From contig JAIUNK010000002.1 in the NCBI GenBank assembly GCA_020161845.1, positions 1 through 64,000 of the forward strand: DNA of 64,000 bases, written 5' to 3'. The position numbers and the translations under genes are program-made. Below, piece by piece: positions 26,369-35,567 of the stretch. Origin of the DNA: Actinomycetota bacterium (GTDB lineage Bacteria; Actinomycetota; Actinomycetes; Actinomycetales; Dermatophilaceae). Numbering within the stretch: position 1 is the first letter of the stretch; each line of letters begins with the position of its first letter. The notes under the pieces were generated by a model. It ran no database searches, was not told where the DNA came from, and saw only the letters and a list, made by a program, of their open reading frames with translations.

Positions 26369-27295
26369 TCAGGTCGCGGCGAGGCGGTCCTGCTGCTGCG
26401 CCACGTCGAAGTCGGCGGCGGCCCACTGCGGGTCCATGGCGCGCAGCTCGCGCAGCAGCAGGTGCTGTACGGCGAGTCGGGCATACCATTTGCGGTCCGC
26501 CGGCACGACGTACCACGGCGCGTGCTCGGTGGCCGTCTTGTCCATGACGGCCTGGTACGCCGCCATATAGTCGTCCCACCGCTGGCGCTCGTCGATGTCG
26601 CCGGGGTTGAACTTCCAGTATTTGTCCGGCCGCGCCAGCCGCTCGCCGAGCCGCTCCTTCTGCTCGGCCGAGCTGATGTGCAGCATCACCTTGACGATGC
26701 GGATGCCCTTGTCGGCGGCGGACTTCTCGAAGGCGTTGATCTGGGCGTACCGGCGCGACCACGTCGACGGCGGAACCAGGTTGTGCACGCGCACGATGAG
26801 CACGTCCTCGTATTGCGAGCGGTCGAAGACCCCGATCATGCCCGGGGTCGGCAGCGCCCGGCGGATCCGCCACAGGAAGGGGTGACTGCGCTCCTCACGC
26901 GTCGGCGCCTTGAACGCCGTGATCTGCACGCCCTGCGGGTCGAGCAGGCCGACCACGTGCCGCATGATGCCGCCCTTGCCCGAGGTGTCCAGCCCCTGGA
27001 CCACGAGCAGCAGGCTGCGCTGGCCCCCGCCCCTGGACTCGGCGTACAGCCGTTCCTGCAGGGTGGAGACCTCCTGCGCCGTCGCGGCGAGTTCCTGCTC
27101 CGCCGCGGCGCGGTCCCCGGTGAACCCCGGGGTGGCCCGCGGATCGACGGCGGACAGGTCGAACCCTTCGGTGACCTGCAGCGCCTCGTGGATCGCCGCC
27201 GCGAGGTCGGGGGCCGCCTTCTCGGCGCGCGCCGCCGCGGACTTGCCACCCCCGGACCGGGACTTCTTGTCGGAGTTCTTCGGTTTTTTCGCCAT
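26369..27295 (-). CDS. PPK2-family polyphosphate kinase
   Basis: A 308-residue protein. Walker A VVQGLDTSGKGG (~residues 96-107), the Asp/Arg region GVFDRSQYEDVLIVRV, and the lid HISSAEQKERLGERL mark a PPK2. These enzymes transfer phosphate between polyphosphate and nucleotides. The length and single domain suit class I or III, acting on nucleoside diphosphates or AMP/ADP; sequence alone does not separate them. The Lys/Ser/Arg-rich N-terminus (residues 1-30) is probably disordered. Convergent with glgX, five bases apart. Confidence 0.9.
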   Translation of the reverse strand: MAKKPKNSDKKSRSGGGKSAAARAEKAAPDLAAAIHEALQVTEGFDLSAVDPRATPGFTGDRAAAEQELAATAQEVSTLQERLYAESRGGGQRSLLLVVQGLDTSGKGGIMRHVVGLLDPQGVQITAFKAPTREERSHPFLWRIRRALPTPGMIGVFDRSQYEDVLIVRVHNLVPPSTWSRRYAQINAFEKSAADKGIRIVKVMLHISSAEQKERLGERLARPDKYWKFNPGDIDERQRWDDYMAAYQAVMDKTATEHAPWYVVPADRKWYARLAVQHLLLRELRAMDPQWAAADFDVAQQQDRLAAT

Positions 27296-27373
27296 GGGGC
27301 ATCATGACACCGACTCGCCCGGCCGCCACGCAGCAGCGCCGTCGAACGGCCCGCCTCGGAGCGGGAGTCTGGC

Positions 27374-28588
27374 TCAGCTGGTGAGGAATTCGGCGACGAC
27401 CCGGTCCCAGCGATCCGGGTCGGTGTTCCACTCCTTGGTGTGCCGCGCCTCGGTCCAGCGCACGTAGCGGACCAGTCCGGCGCGGGCCCGGGCCAACGCG
27501 ACCGACGGGCCGACGGGCACGAATTCGTCGTCGACCGAATGGATCAGCAACGTCGGGTGGGCCAGCTCGCGGGCCCGCGCGATCCAATCGGTCTCGGCCA
27601 CATCCAGCGGGGAGTCGATTCCCACCAGCTGCCGGGCCCCCGTCCAGCGCAGCACCCGGGTCGCGACATCGGCGATGCCGGCCGGGATGCGGCCGAGCCG
27701 GACGTGGTGCCGGATGACATCGCCCCAGTCCACCACCGGCGCGTCGAGCACGACCTTGGTCACCAGCTCGGCCGCGAGCGGGGAACGGCTCAGCGTCTGC
27801 AGCACGATCGCGCCGCCCATCGACCAGCCCACGAGCACGGCGCAGGTGGCGCCCGCGTCGCGCGCCCAGCCCAGGGCGGCCTCGATGTCCGCCCATTCCG
27901 ACAGCCCGAGGGCGTAGCGCCGGTCCCCACTGGAGGGGGCGTCCTCGTCGTTGCGGTAGCCGACGATCAGGCAGGTGTACCCGAGCCGATGCAGCACCGG
28001 GACGGCGCGCAGGCATTCCCCGCGCAGCGCCCCCCGGCCGTGCACGAGGACCGCCCAACGGTTCTCGGGCACGGCTGTCTCGGCGGCCGGGATCAGCCAC
28101 GCCGGCATCGGCCCCAACGGTCCGGGGATGGCGACGTCGACGAAGTCGAGCCCGAGGGACTGCCGCGGGTCGCCGCCGTAGTAGTAGCCGTTCCAGCGGG
28201 CCGGCCCGGGCCGCAGCGAACCGGCGTCGACGCGCTCGACCCGCCTGGTCACCGTGCCGGCGCGGGGATCGTCGGCGAGCACGTCCCCCAGCCGCGCGTG
28301 CCCGCGGCCACCGTGCAGCCACAGGCCGTACCGTCCCGGAGCGACCGTCTCCTCGGTGCGGGCCAGGGTGATCGCATCGCCGTCGTCGCCGTCAGCACCG
28401 CCGTCGCCGAGGTGCACCGCCAGGATCTGCACGTTGTCCGTGCGGTCGCGCTCGGGGGTCACCAGCCGGCGCAGCACGTACGACGCCAGCGCCAGGCTCG
28501 TCGCCGAACCGGCCAGGGCGCCCCCGGCCAGACCGCAGGCCACGGCCACGGCGCGGCGCCCCGCGGGGACCGGTGAGGAGGTCGTCAC
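27374..28588 (-). CDS. Alpha/beta hydrolase, chromosomal paralogue of the ICE copy
   Basis: A 404-residue protein from the GTG at 28588. An N-terminal hydrophobic segment (residues ~12-40) anchors it. The hydrolase domain has HGRGALRGECL, the nucleophile elbow GWSMGGA (~241), acid region HSVDDEFVPV and histidine in TEARHTKEWNTDPDRW. The same architecture and several identical stretches occur in the ICE protein at 192-1328. Such membrane-anchored hydrolases are widespread in actinobacteria; the substrate is unknown. Confidence 0.85.
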   Translation of the reverse strand: MTTSSPVPAGRRAVAVACGLAGGALAGSATSLALASYVLRRLVTPERDRTDNVQILAVHLGDGGADGDDGDAITLARTEETVAPGRYGLWLHGGRGHARLGDVLADDPRAGTVTRRVERVDAGSLRPGPARWNGYYYGGDPRQSLGLDFVDVAIPGPLGPMPAWLIPAAETAVPENRWAVLVHGRGALRGECLRAVPVLHRLGYTCLIVGYRNDEDAPSSGDRRYALGLSEWADIEAALGWARDAGATCAVLVGWSMGGAIVLQTLSRSPLAAELVTKVVLDAPVVDWGDVIRHHVRLGRIPAGIADVATRVLRWTGARQLVGIDSPLDVAETDWIARARELAHPTLLIHSVDDEFVPVGPSVALARARAGLVRYVRWTEARHTKEWNTDPDRWDRVVAEFLTS

Positions 28589-28637
28589 GGGGACATCCTG
28601 ACAGGGGGTGTCCGCCGGCGCCGCACCACCGAGCACA

Positions 28638-29738
28638 ATGGCCGCCATGAAGGTCCCCTTCCCGCTCCCCCTGGAACCCATGCTCGCCAAGGCCGCCCCG
28701 GCGATTCCGCCGGCCGACACGGTCGCCGGCGGCCTGCTCTACGAACCGAAGTGGGACGGGTTCCGCTGCATCGTGCTCAAGGACGGCGACGAGGTGGAGT
28801 TGGCCAGTCGCGGCAAGAAGCCCCTGACGCGCTATTTCCCGGAGGTGGTCGACCAGGTCCGGGCGGCGCTGCCGGCCCGCTGCGCCCTCGACGCCGAACT
28901 CGTCGTACGGCGGGGCGAACCGGGCGCCCAGCGCCTGGACTGGGAGGCGCTGGCCCAGCGGATCCACCCGGCCGCCTCCCGGGTGGCCAAGCTCGCCCTC
29001 GAGACCCCCGCCGAGGTGGTCGCGTTCGATCTCCTCTCGGTCGCCGACGAGCCTTGGCTGCAGCGGGGTTTCAGCGAACGGCGCGCGGAATTGGAGCGCC
29101 TTTTCGCGGGGGTTCCGCGCGGCCACGGGATCCACCTGACCCGGGTGACCCGCGATCACCAGGTGGCTCAGGACTGGTTCAGCCGCTTCGAGGGGGCGGG
29201 ACTGGACGGCATTCTGGCCAAGCCGCTGGCCGCGGCCTATGCCCCCGGCAAGCGCACCCTGGTCAAGATCAAGCACAAGCGCACCGCCGAAGCCGTGCTG
29301 GTCGGCTACCGGGTGCACACCAGCGGGCGCGGGGTCGGCTCGCTGCTGCTCGGGCTGTACGGCGCAGATGGGCGCCTCTTCAACGTCGGCGGGATCGCCG
29401 CGTTCACCGCCGCGCGGCGCGTGGAGTTGATCGAGGAACTGCAGCCGTGGGTGCTCCGCGACGCGGACGGGACGGTGGCGCAGGCCGCCACCGACCGCTC
29501 CCGGTTCTCCTCCACCAAGGACGTCTCGTTCGTGCCGCTGCGCCCCGAGCGGGTCGTGGAGGTGTCGTTCGATCAGCTGGAGGGCTGGCGATTCCGGCAC
29601 GCCGTGCAGTTCCTGCGGTGGCGCCCCGACCGGGATCCGCGCTCGTGCAGCATCGACCAGATCGACCGCGCCGCGGCGTACGACCTGGGCGAAGTCCTCA
29701 CTGACGCTGAGGTCGTCCGGGACGACCGGCGAGCTTGA
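28638..29738 (+). CDS. ATP-dependent DNA ligase, LigC-like
   Basis: A 366-residue ligase. The adenylation motif is EPKWDGFR, with catalytic Lys ~37, followed by SRGKKPLTRYFPE, ALDAELVV, EGILAK-type GLDGILAKPL and VKIKHKRTAEAVLVGYR; an OB domain follows. It seals DNA nicks using ATP. Length and domain set match LigC of mycobacteria, a stand-alone NHEJ-type ligase. ATG codons at 28638 and 28647 are both possible. It converges with the LigD-type polymerase gene, overlapping by 41 bp. Confidence 0.85.
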   Translation: MAAMKVPFPLPLEPMLAKAAPAIPPADTVAGGLLYEPKWDGFRCIVLKDGDEVELASRGKKPLTRYFPEVVDQVRAALPARCALDAELVVRRGEPGAQRLDWEALAQRIHPAASRVAKLALETPAEVVAFDLLSVADEPWLQRGFSERRAELERLFAGVPRGHGIHLTRVTRDHQVAQDWFSRFEGAGLDGILAKPLAAAYAPGKRTLVKIKHKRTAEAVLVGYRVHTSGRGVGSLLLGLYGADGRLFNVGGIAAFTAARRVELIEELQPWVLRDADGTVAQAATDRSRFSSTKDVSFVPLRPERVVEVSFDQLEGWRFRHAVQFLRWRPDRDPRSCSIDQIDRAAAYDLGEVLTDAEVVRDDRRA

Positions 29739-30780
29739 CCTCGCCCTCCCAGTTGGCCTCGTTCTTTTTGCTGGGCTGGACGCGCGGCGGTTCGCCGGGC
29801 ATTTTGGGGAAGTCGGGAGGGAAGTTCAGTTCCCCTAAACCTCGCTCGAGGTCTGCCTGCCACAACCCCAGCGCCGCATCGATCCGCCCGGTGTGCTCCG
29901 GCGCATCGATCTCGGCCCAGGCGTCGCCCTCGGCCGCCACGATCGCCGGCACCGTCGTTACGGTGAACTCCGCCGGATCCGCTTCCGGCAGCTGCGCCCA
30001 GGTCAGCGGCATGGAAACGGGCGCGTGCGGCAGCGGCCGGGGACTGTAGGCCGAGGCGATCGTGCGGTCCCGGTTCGCCTGGTTGTAGTCGACGAACAGC
30101 CGCGCGCCGCGCTCCTCCTTCCACCAGGCCGTGGTGACCAGATCCGGGAGCCGGCGCTCCAATTCCCGGGCGATCCCGATGACCGCGTGCCGCACGTCGA
30201 GGAACTCGTGGGTCCGTGCGATGCGGCTGTAGACGTGCACCCCACGGTTGCCGCTGGTCTTGGCCCAGGCCGTCAACCCCAGCTCGGCCATCAGCTCCCG
30301 CAGCGCCAGCGCCGCCTCGACGGCCTGCGCGAACCCGGTGCCCGGCTGCGGATCCAGGTCGATGCGCACCTCGTCGACGAGGTCGTTGTCGTCGGCGCGG
30401 ACCGGCCACGGGTGGAAGGTGACCGTGCCCATCTGCACCGCCCACACCGCGGCGCCGATCTCCTCGATCACCAGCTGCGGATGCCGCCGCCCGGAGGGGT
30501 AGGTGCACTCCACGGTGCGGATCCAGGCCGGGCAGCCCTTGGGCGGGTTCTTGCTATAGAACTCCTCCCCGCTCACCCCGCCGCGGAAGCGTTGCAGGGT
30601 CACCGGCCGATCCCCCACGCAGCGCAGCAACGCCGTGTCGACGGCCAGCAGGTACGCCGCGAGGTCCGCCTTGCTCAGCCCCGCCTGCGGCCACACCGGT
30701 CGGTCCGGGTTGCTCAACCGCACCCGACGTACCTGCCCGTCCGGGGCGGCGCACTCGATCGTCACTGCGGGGTCCGCCAT
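29698..30780 (-). CDS. LigD-type polymerase domain (PolDom) protein
   Basis: A 360-residue primase-polymerase-type protein. It has FYSKNPPKGCPAWIRTV, the catalytic pair VRIDLDPQPG, KTSGNRGVHVYSRI and VDYNQANRDRTIASAYSPRP, all characteristic of the LigD polymerase domain, which fills gaps and adds ribonucleotides at breaks. It is separate from any ligase or nuclease domain. With the convergent LigC-like ligase it could form a split end-joining set. ATG at 30780 chosen because the longer frame adds a basic, unconserved stretch. No Ku gene is visible in the window. Confidence 0.88.
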   Translation of the reverse strand: MADPAVTIECAAPDGQVRRVRLSNPDRPVWPQAGLSKADLAAYLLAVDTALLRCVGDRPVTLQRFRGGVSGEEFYSKNPPKGCPAWIRTVECTYPSGRRHPQLVIEEIGAAVWAVQMGTVTFHPWPVRADDNDLVDEVRIDLDPQPGTGFAQAVEAALALRELMAELGLTAWAKTSGNRGVHVYSRIARTHEFLDVRHAVIGIARELERRLPDLVTTAWWKEERGARLFVDYNQANRDRTIASAYSPRPLPHAPVSMPLTWAQLPEADPAEFTVTTVPAIVAAEGDAWAEIDAPEHTGRIDAALGLWQADLERGLGELNFPPDFPKMPGEPPRVQPSKKNEANWEGEVKLAGRPGRPQRQ

Positions 30781-30868
30781 GGGCGGCAGCCTAATGCCGC
30801 CCGCCCGGGGCGAGCCTGGCGGCGGGGCGCTCGCGGTCGGCCCGCGACCACGCCGTACGGTGATCCGC

Positions 30869-31300
30869 ATGACCGGTCAGAGCGATCCCGTGCAGCCCTA
30901 TCCTGTGCAGCGCACCGACGAAGAGTGGGCGGCTCTGCTGACGCCGCAGGAGTACGCCGTGCTGCGCCGCGCCGGCACCGAGCCGCCGGGCGTCGGGGAA
31001 TACACCGACACCAGCACCGAAGGCGTCTACAGCTGCCGAGCCTGCGGGGCCGAGCTGTTTCGCAGCGAGACGAAGTTCCCCAGTCACTGCGGTTGGCCGT
31101 CGTTCTACGCGCCGCTGGCCGGTGACGCGGTGGAGTACGTGGAAGACCGCTCCCACGGCATGCGCCGCGTCGAGGTGCGCTGCGCCTCGTGCGGCAGCCA
31201 CCTGGGCCACGTCTTCGAGGGCGAGGGCTATGACACGCCCACCGATCAGCGGTACTGCATCAACTCGATCAGCCTGCGCCTGCACCCCATCGACGGCTGA
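30869..31300 (+). CDS. msrB: Peptide-methionine (R)-S-oxide reductase
   Basis: A 143-residue MsrB. It reduces methionine-R-sulfoxide in proteins using thioredoxin. The two CxxC zinc motifs are CRAC (~51) and CASC (~101); the catalytic Cys is in QRYCINS (~129), and HCGWPSFYAPL is the substrate-binding region. The ATG at 30869 gives the usual family length; the in-frame extension upstream overlaps the PolDom gene and is unlikely. Confidence 0.95.
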   Translation: MTGQSDPVQPYPVQRTDEEWAALLTPQEYAVLRRAGTEPPGVGEYTDTSTEGVYSCRACGAELFRSETKFPSHCGWPSFYAPLAGDAVEYVEDRSHGMRRVEVRCASCGSHLGHVFEGEGYDTPTDQRYCINSISLRLHPIDG

Positions 31301-31470
31301 ATCGCAGCGCCTGACCCCGCGTTGCCCGTCTGGCCGAGCGCCCCGCCAGCGGATGGCGACGGCACGCTTACGCCGTACGCGCTTCGGCCGATAGATCCGC
31401 TGGAGGCGACGCAGCGGCGGCGCCGGTGACCTGCTGCCCTCGCCGGCAGCGCAAACCTGAAGGACGGGCG

Positions 31471-31752
31471 ATGATCACGCGGGACCTGCTGCTAGAGGTT
31501 CTCCTGCGACCGGGCGATGACGGGCAGCCCCGGCTAGAGAAGGCCGCGGCCGACCACGTGGTCGAGAGCTGCCTGGGCCTCTTCGAGGCCGAGGCGGACG
31601 CCATCCGGCGGGAGATCCTGCGGACCGCCGCCGAGCGGATCAGCCCGACCGTCGGAGCCCAAGTGTTCGCCGGGGCGCCGTGGGACATGGGCTTCCACGA
31701 CGGCAAGTCCGTCGCCGCGGACGCCCTGCGCCTGATGGCGCGCCAGCTCTGA
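31471..31752 (+). CDS. Small acidic protein of unknown function
   Basis: A 93-residue, mostly helical protein from the ATG at 31471, preceded by GAAGGACG. It reads as two amphipathic helices (LLLEVLLRPGDDGQPRLEKA, ESCLGLFEAEADAIRREIL) and a C-terminal WDMGFHDGKSVAADALRLM. It converges with hemQ, 7 bp apart. No family recognised; the codon usage matches chromosomal neighbours. Confidence 0.6.
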   Translation: MITRDLLLEVLLRPGDDGQPRLEKAAADHVVESCLGLFEAEADAIRREILRTAAERISPTVGAQVFAGAPWDMGFHDGKSVAADALRLMARQL

Positions 31753-31759
31753 CCGGCGG

Positions 31760-32464
31760 TCAGGGCAACGCGGCGACGATCTGCCCCGGGGTACGGCGCG
31801 GCCCGGTGAAGAAGGGCACCTCCTCGCGCACGTGCAGCCGGGCCTTGCTGCCGCGCAGGTGCCGCATGAGGTCGACGATGCGGTGCAACTCGTCGGCCTC
31901 GAAGGCCAGCACCCACTCGTAGTCGTTGAGCGCGAACGAGGCGATCGTGTTGGCCCGCACGTCGGGGTAGTCGCGGGCCATCTGGCCGTGCTCCGACAGC
32001 ATGGCGCGGCGCTCGTCCTCGCCGATGACATACCACTCATAACTGCGCACGAACGGATAGACGCACAGGTAGTCGCGGGCTTCCTCGCCCTTCATGAACG
32101 CCGGCACGTGCCCCTTGTTGAACTCGGCGGGCCGGTGCAGCGCCGCCACCGACCAGACCGGCGTCAGGTGCCGACCCAACCGGGTGCGTCGGAACGCCTG
32201 GTACGCCGCCTGCAGCTGCTCGACCGTCTCGGCGTGCCACCAGATCATCAGATCGGCGTCGGCGCGCAGGCCGGCCACGTCGTACAGGCCCCGCACCACG
32301 ACCCCGTCCGCCTCCACGCCCGCGAGGAAGTCGTCCAGGTCGCTCTCGATGCCGGCCCGATCCTCGCCGAGCGGCACTGACGCGGCGAAGACCGACCACA
32401 TCGCGTAGCGGATCGTGTCGTTGAGCGCGCGCAGCTCCGCTGCGCCAGGTCGGGTCTCGGTCAT
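31760..32464 (-). CDS. hemQ: Coproheme decarboxylase HemQ
   Basis: A 234-residue chlorite-dismutase-fold protein. It oxidatively decarboxylates coproheme III to haem b, the last step of the coproporphyrin-dependent route used by actinobacteria. Characteristic segments are [36 protein letters not shown] and [17 protein letters not shown], whose Tyr takes part in catalysis in HemQ; it lacks nothing obvious. hemE lies close by and the ferrochelatase gene is in the same window. Confidence 0.93.
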   Translation of the reverse strand: MTETRPGAAELRALNDTIRYAMWSVFAASVPLGEDRAGIESDLDDFLAGVEADGVVVRGLYDVAGLRADADLMIWWHAETVEQLQAAYQAFRRTRLGRHLTPVWSVAALHRPAEFNKGHVPAFMKGEEARDYLCVYPFVRSYEWYVIGEDERRAMLSEHGQMARDYPDVRANTIASFALNDYEWVLAFEADELHRIVDLMRHLRGSKARLHVREEVPFFTGPRRTPGQIVAALP

Positions 32465-32556
32465 GGCCGCAGTCTGTCAGGCCGGGCGGCAGGGCGACCA
32501 ACGCGCCCCGTGCGCCGGCGCAATCGGCCCGGCTGCGAGACCGGGTTGCGGCCGGT

Positions 32557-33734
32557 CTAGACCGTGTCGGTGGCCCGCTCGGCCCGCTTCGCCTCGACCC
32601 AGCGCATGGCCGGCGTGGCGAGAACCCCGTGCACGATGACGGACAACAAGATCGTCGCGCCCACCACCGACCACAGGTAGGACTGCTCGGGGAAGGCGGC
32701 GGCGCCGAAGGCGTACGCCAGGTAGTACACCGAACCGATGCCCCGAACGCCGAAAAATGCTGTGACGAGCCGCTCCCGAGGACCGAGCCCCACCTCCCCC
32801 TGGCCGCGGACGTGCCGATCGCTCCCCAGCAGGGCGAGGCCGGCCGTGACGGGCCGGACCACGAACAGGACGAGGACCGCGAACCCGAACCCGCGCCAGT
32901 CGAGGTAGCCCAACAGTCCGTCGGCGAAGGACACCCCCAGCCGCCCACGACCTCGGCCAGCCCGTAAGCGACGAACGTGGCAGCCAGGGCCAGCAACGGC
33001 TCGCCCTTCTCCGCCAGGCGCAGCGTGTCGTGGCCGTGGAACGCTACCCGCCCAAGAGCCAGGCCGCAGGCGACGCCGATCGCCGCCCCCAGCAGCGTCT
33101 TGCCGACGAGTTCCCAACTCAGCCACCGCAGCAGGAAGTCCCCGACCTGCTGCTTCTCCGCGAGGAAGATCGCCGCGTAGACGAACGGGAACGCCAAGGC
33201 GTCGTTGAAGCCCGCTTCCGAGGTCAGGGCGAACCGCACCTCGTCGCGCTCCCCGATGTCGTCGAGTTCCTCGGTGCTGGGTCCCTCGACCTGGACATCC
33301 GCGGCGAGCACCGGATCGGTGGGCGCCAACGCCGCGCCCAGCAGCAAGGACGAGCCCGCACCAAGCCCCAGCACCCCCATCCCGAGGACCCAGGTCCCGA
33401 GGATCGCCAGCGGCATCCCGATGGCGAGCAACCGCCACGTCGCATGCCAGCGCCGCCACGACGCCCAGGACCGCAACGACAGCGGGCGGTCCAAGGCCAG
33501 CCCGACACCCATCAACGCCACGATCACCGTGAGCTCGGTCAGGTGCTCGATGGCGGCCGGGTTCGTCGTCGGGTCGACGTCGAAACCCTGCGGCAGCGGC
33601 ATGGATCCGATGCCCAAGCCGACGAGGACCAGGACGATGGGGGCCGACAGCGCGACCCGACGCAACAGGATGGGCAGGACGACGGCTAGCAGGAGCGCGA
33701 GGCCGCCGACGAGGTAGAGCTGATCGACCGTCAT
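32557..33734 (-). pseudogene. NhaP-type cation:proton antiporter, frameshifted and internally deleted
   Basis: The 5' part (33734 to ~32945) encodes a good CPA1 antiporter: nine or so membrane segments with ALAPTDPVLAADVQV and TSEAGFNDALAFPFV, the ion-site Asp region. At the GGCTGGGGG stretch near 32935-32945 the frame fails; the next reading frame continues with SFADGLLGYLDWRGFGFAV and the usual C-terminus (FGVRGIGSVYYLAYAFG). The family normally has about 50 residues between GGYGF and this segment. A deletion of that loop and helix plus a frame change is the simplest reading. Sequencing error could explain the frame but not the missing segment. Confidence 0.75.
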
Positions 33735-33765
33735 CGCGGCCCGCCCTTCACAGCGTGGCCCAGGC

Positions 33766-34875
33766 TCACGAGCCCTCGAGCGAGCGGACGAGGTCCACGA
33801 CGCGGGTGATGACGTCGGGGTCGGTGTGCGGCAGGACCCCGTGCCCCAGATTGACAATGTGCCCGGGCGTCTGCCGCCCCTCGGCCACGATCTGCCGGAC
33901 CCGCTCCGCCAGCGCCTCCCAGGGCGCGAACAGGTACGCCGGGTCGAGGTTGCCCTGCACGGCATATCCCGGACCGATCCGCCGGGAGGCCTGCGCCAGG
34001 TTCACCCGGTAGTCCACCCCGACCACCTCGGCGCCGGCCGCTCCCATCGCGCCGAGCAGTTCGCCGGTGCCCACCCCGAAGTGGATTCGGGGCACGTCCA
34101 GGTCGGCCACGGCGGCGAGGGCGGACGCCGAGTGGGGCGCGACGTACCGCTCGTAGTCGGCCAGCGGCAGCGCGCCGACCCAGGAGTCGAAGAGCTGAAC
34201 GACACTCGCGCCGGCCTGCGCCTGCACCCGCAGGAAGGTCCCGGAGATCTGGGCCAGCCGGGCACACAAGTCGTGCCAGAGCTGCGGGTCGCCGTACATC
34301 AGCGCCTTGGTGTTCTCGTGGTTCTTGCTGGGACCGCCCTCGACCAGGTACGACGCGAGGGTGAACGGCGCCCCCGCGAATCCGATCAACGGCCTCGCGC
34401 CCAGCTCCGCCACCACCAGGCGCACCGATTCGGTGATGTCGGGGACGTGTCCCGGCTCCAGCGGCACGAGCTGGTCGAGGTCGGCCCGGCGCCGGATCGG
34501 GCGGGCCACGACGGGACCCGTCCCCGGGACGATGTCCAGGTCGATCCCGATCGCCGCCAGCGGGACCACGATGTCGCTGAAGAAGATCGCCGCGTCCACC
34601 CCATGCCGACGCACCGGTTGCAGGGTGATCTCCGCGACCAGGTCGGGTCGCCGACAGGAGTCCAGCATCGCGATGCCCTCCCGGATGGCCCGGTACTCGG
34701 GCAGCGACCGCCCGGCCTGGCGCATGAACCACACCGGCGGACGAGGGCCCGGCCGCCGCCGCGCGGCGGCGACGAGCAACGACTCGGCGGGGGACGACGG
34801 TACGGCGTCCGGGGCTGCGGAGTCCGCGGGACCGCGACGCTCGACGCCGGAGGACAGATCGGTCACGCTGCGCAT
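33766..34875 (-). CDS. hemE: Uroporphyrinogen decarboxylase
   Basis: A 369-residue enzyme that converts uroporphyrinogen III to coproporphyrinogen III. It has the hallmark [22 protein letters not shown] segment (here [17 protein letters not shown]), [27 protein letters not shown] and the C-terminal [11 protein letters not shown]. An N-terminal extension of ~30 residues is disordered. The ATG at 34875 is preferred over the one seven codons upstream. Divergent from the DUF3000 gene, with a 71-bp gap. Confidence 0.95.
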   Translation of the reverse strand: MRSVTDLSSGVERRGPADSAAPDAVPSSPAESLLVAAARRRPGPRPPVWFMRQAGRSLPEYRAIREGIAMLDSCRRPDLVAEITLQPVRRHGVDAAIFFSDIVVPLAAIGIDLDIVPGTGPVVARPIRRRADLDQLVPLEPGHVPDITESVRLVVAELGARPLIGFAGAPFTLASYLVEGGPSKNHENTKALMYGDPQLWHDLCARLAQISGTFLRVQAQAGASVVQLFDSWVGALPLADYERYVAPHSASALAAVADLDVPRIHFGVGTGELLGAMGAAGAEVVGVDYRVNLAQASRRIGPGYAVQGNLDPAYLFAPWEALAERVRQIVAEGRQTPGHIVNLGHGVLPHTDPDVITRVVDLVRSLEGS

Positions 34876-34946
34876 CGTCGCACGTCCTGGCCGCACCTGC
34901 GCAGCGTGACCGGCGTGGTGCCCGCGCGGTGGGTTGAGCCGGCCGT

Positions 34947-35540
34947 ATGGTGCTCCACGTGAGCAGTCGCCAGGCCCGCCGTGGGGCGCCCGAGCAGTTC
35001 AGCCGGTGCGTCCAGGCCCTGGCGCAGGTGCGGACGCGGCCCGAGGTCACGCTGCTGGAGATCCCCGCGCCGCAACGCATCGCCCCGAACAGCACGGCAC
35101 TGTCCGCAGACGTCATGCTGCCCGAGTCCGAGGACCCGGTGGCGACGGGGCGCTTCATCGTGCTGCACGACCCCGCAGAGCCGGAGGCGTGGGACGGGGC
35201 GTGGCGGGTCGTCACCTATGCGACCTGCCAGCTCGATGCGGAGATGGGCGCCGACCCCCTGCTCCCCGAGGTCGGCTGGTCCTGGCTGAGCGACGCGCTG
35301 GACGATGCGGGAGTCGGCTACCGCGCGCTGGGCGGAACGGTGACCCGGATCGTCTCGGAGAGTTTCGGGTCGCTGGCCGACAAGGACGCCAGCGCCGAAT
35401 TGGAACTGCGGGCCTCGTGGACCGTCTCGGGTGCGGAGCTGGGAGACCACCTGCTGCTGTGGACCGAGCTGCTGTGCACCATCGCCGGCCTGCCGCCGCT
35501 GCCCGACGGGGTCGTCCCGCTGCCGGGCATCCGGCGATGA
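34947..35540 (+). CDS. DUF3000 protein
   Basis: A 197-residue protein with the conserved blocks [36 protein letters not shown] and [16 protein letters not shown]3000 is an actinobacterial family of unknown function commonly placed between hemE and an RNase D gene, as here. Its soluble alpha/beta content and strong retention suggest a housekeeping role. It stops 27 bp before the RNase D start, so they are probably co-transcribed. Confidence 0.9.
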   Translation: MVLHVSSRQARRGAPEQFSRCVQALAQVRTRPEVTLLEIPAPQRIAPNSTALSADVMLPESEDPVATGRFIVLHDPAEPEAWDGAWRVVTYATCQLDAEMGADPLLPEVGWSWLSDALDDAGVGYRALGGTVTRIVSESFGSLADKDASAELELRASWTVSGAELGDHLLLWTELLCTIAGLPPLPDGVVPLPGIRR

Positions 35541-35567
35541 CCGCCGCATGACATCCTGGTGATCGGT

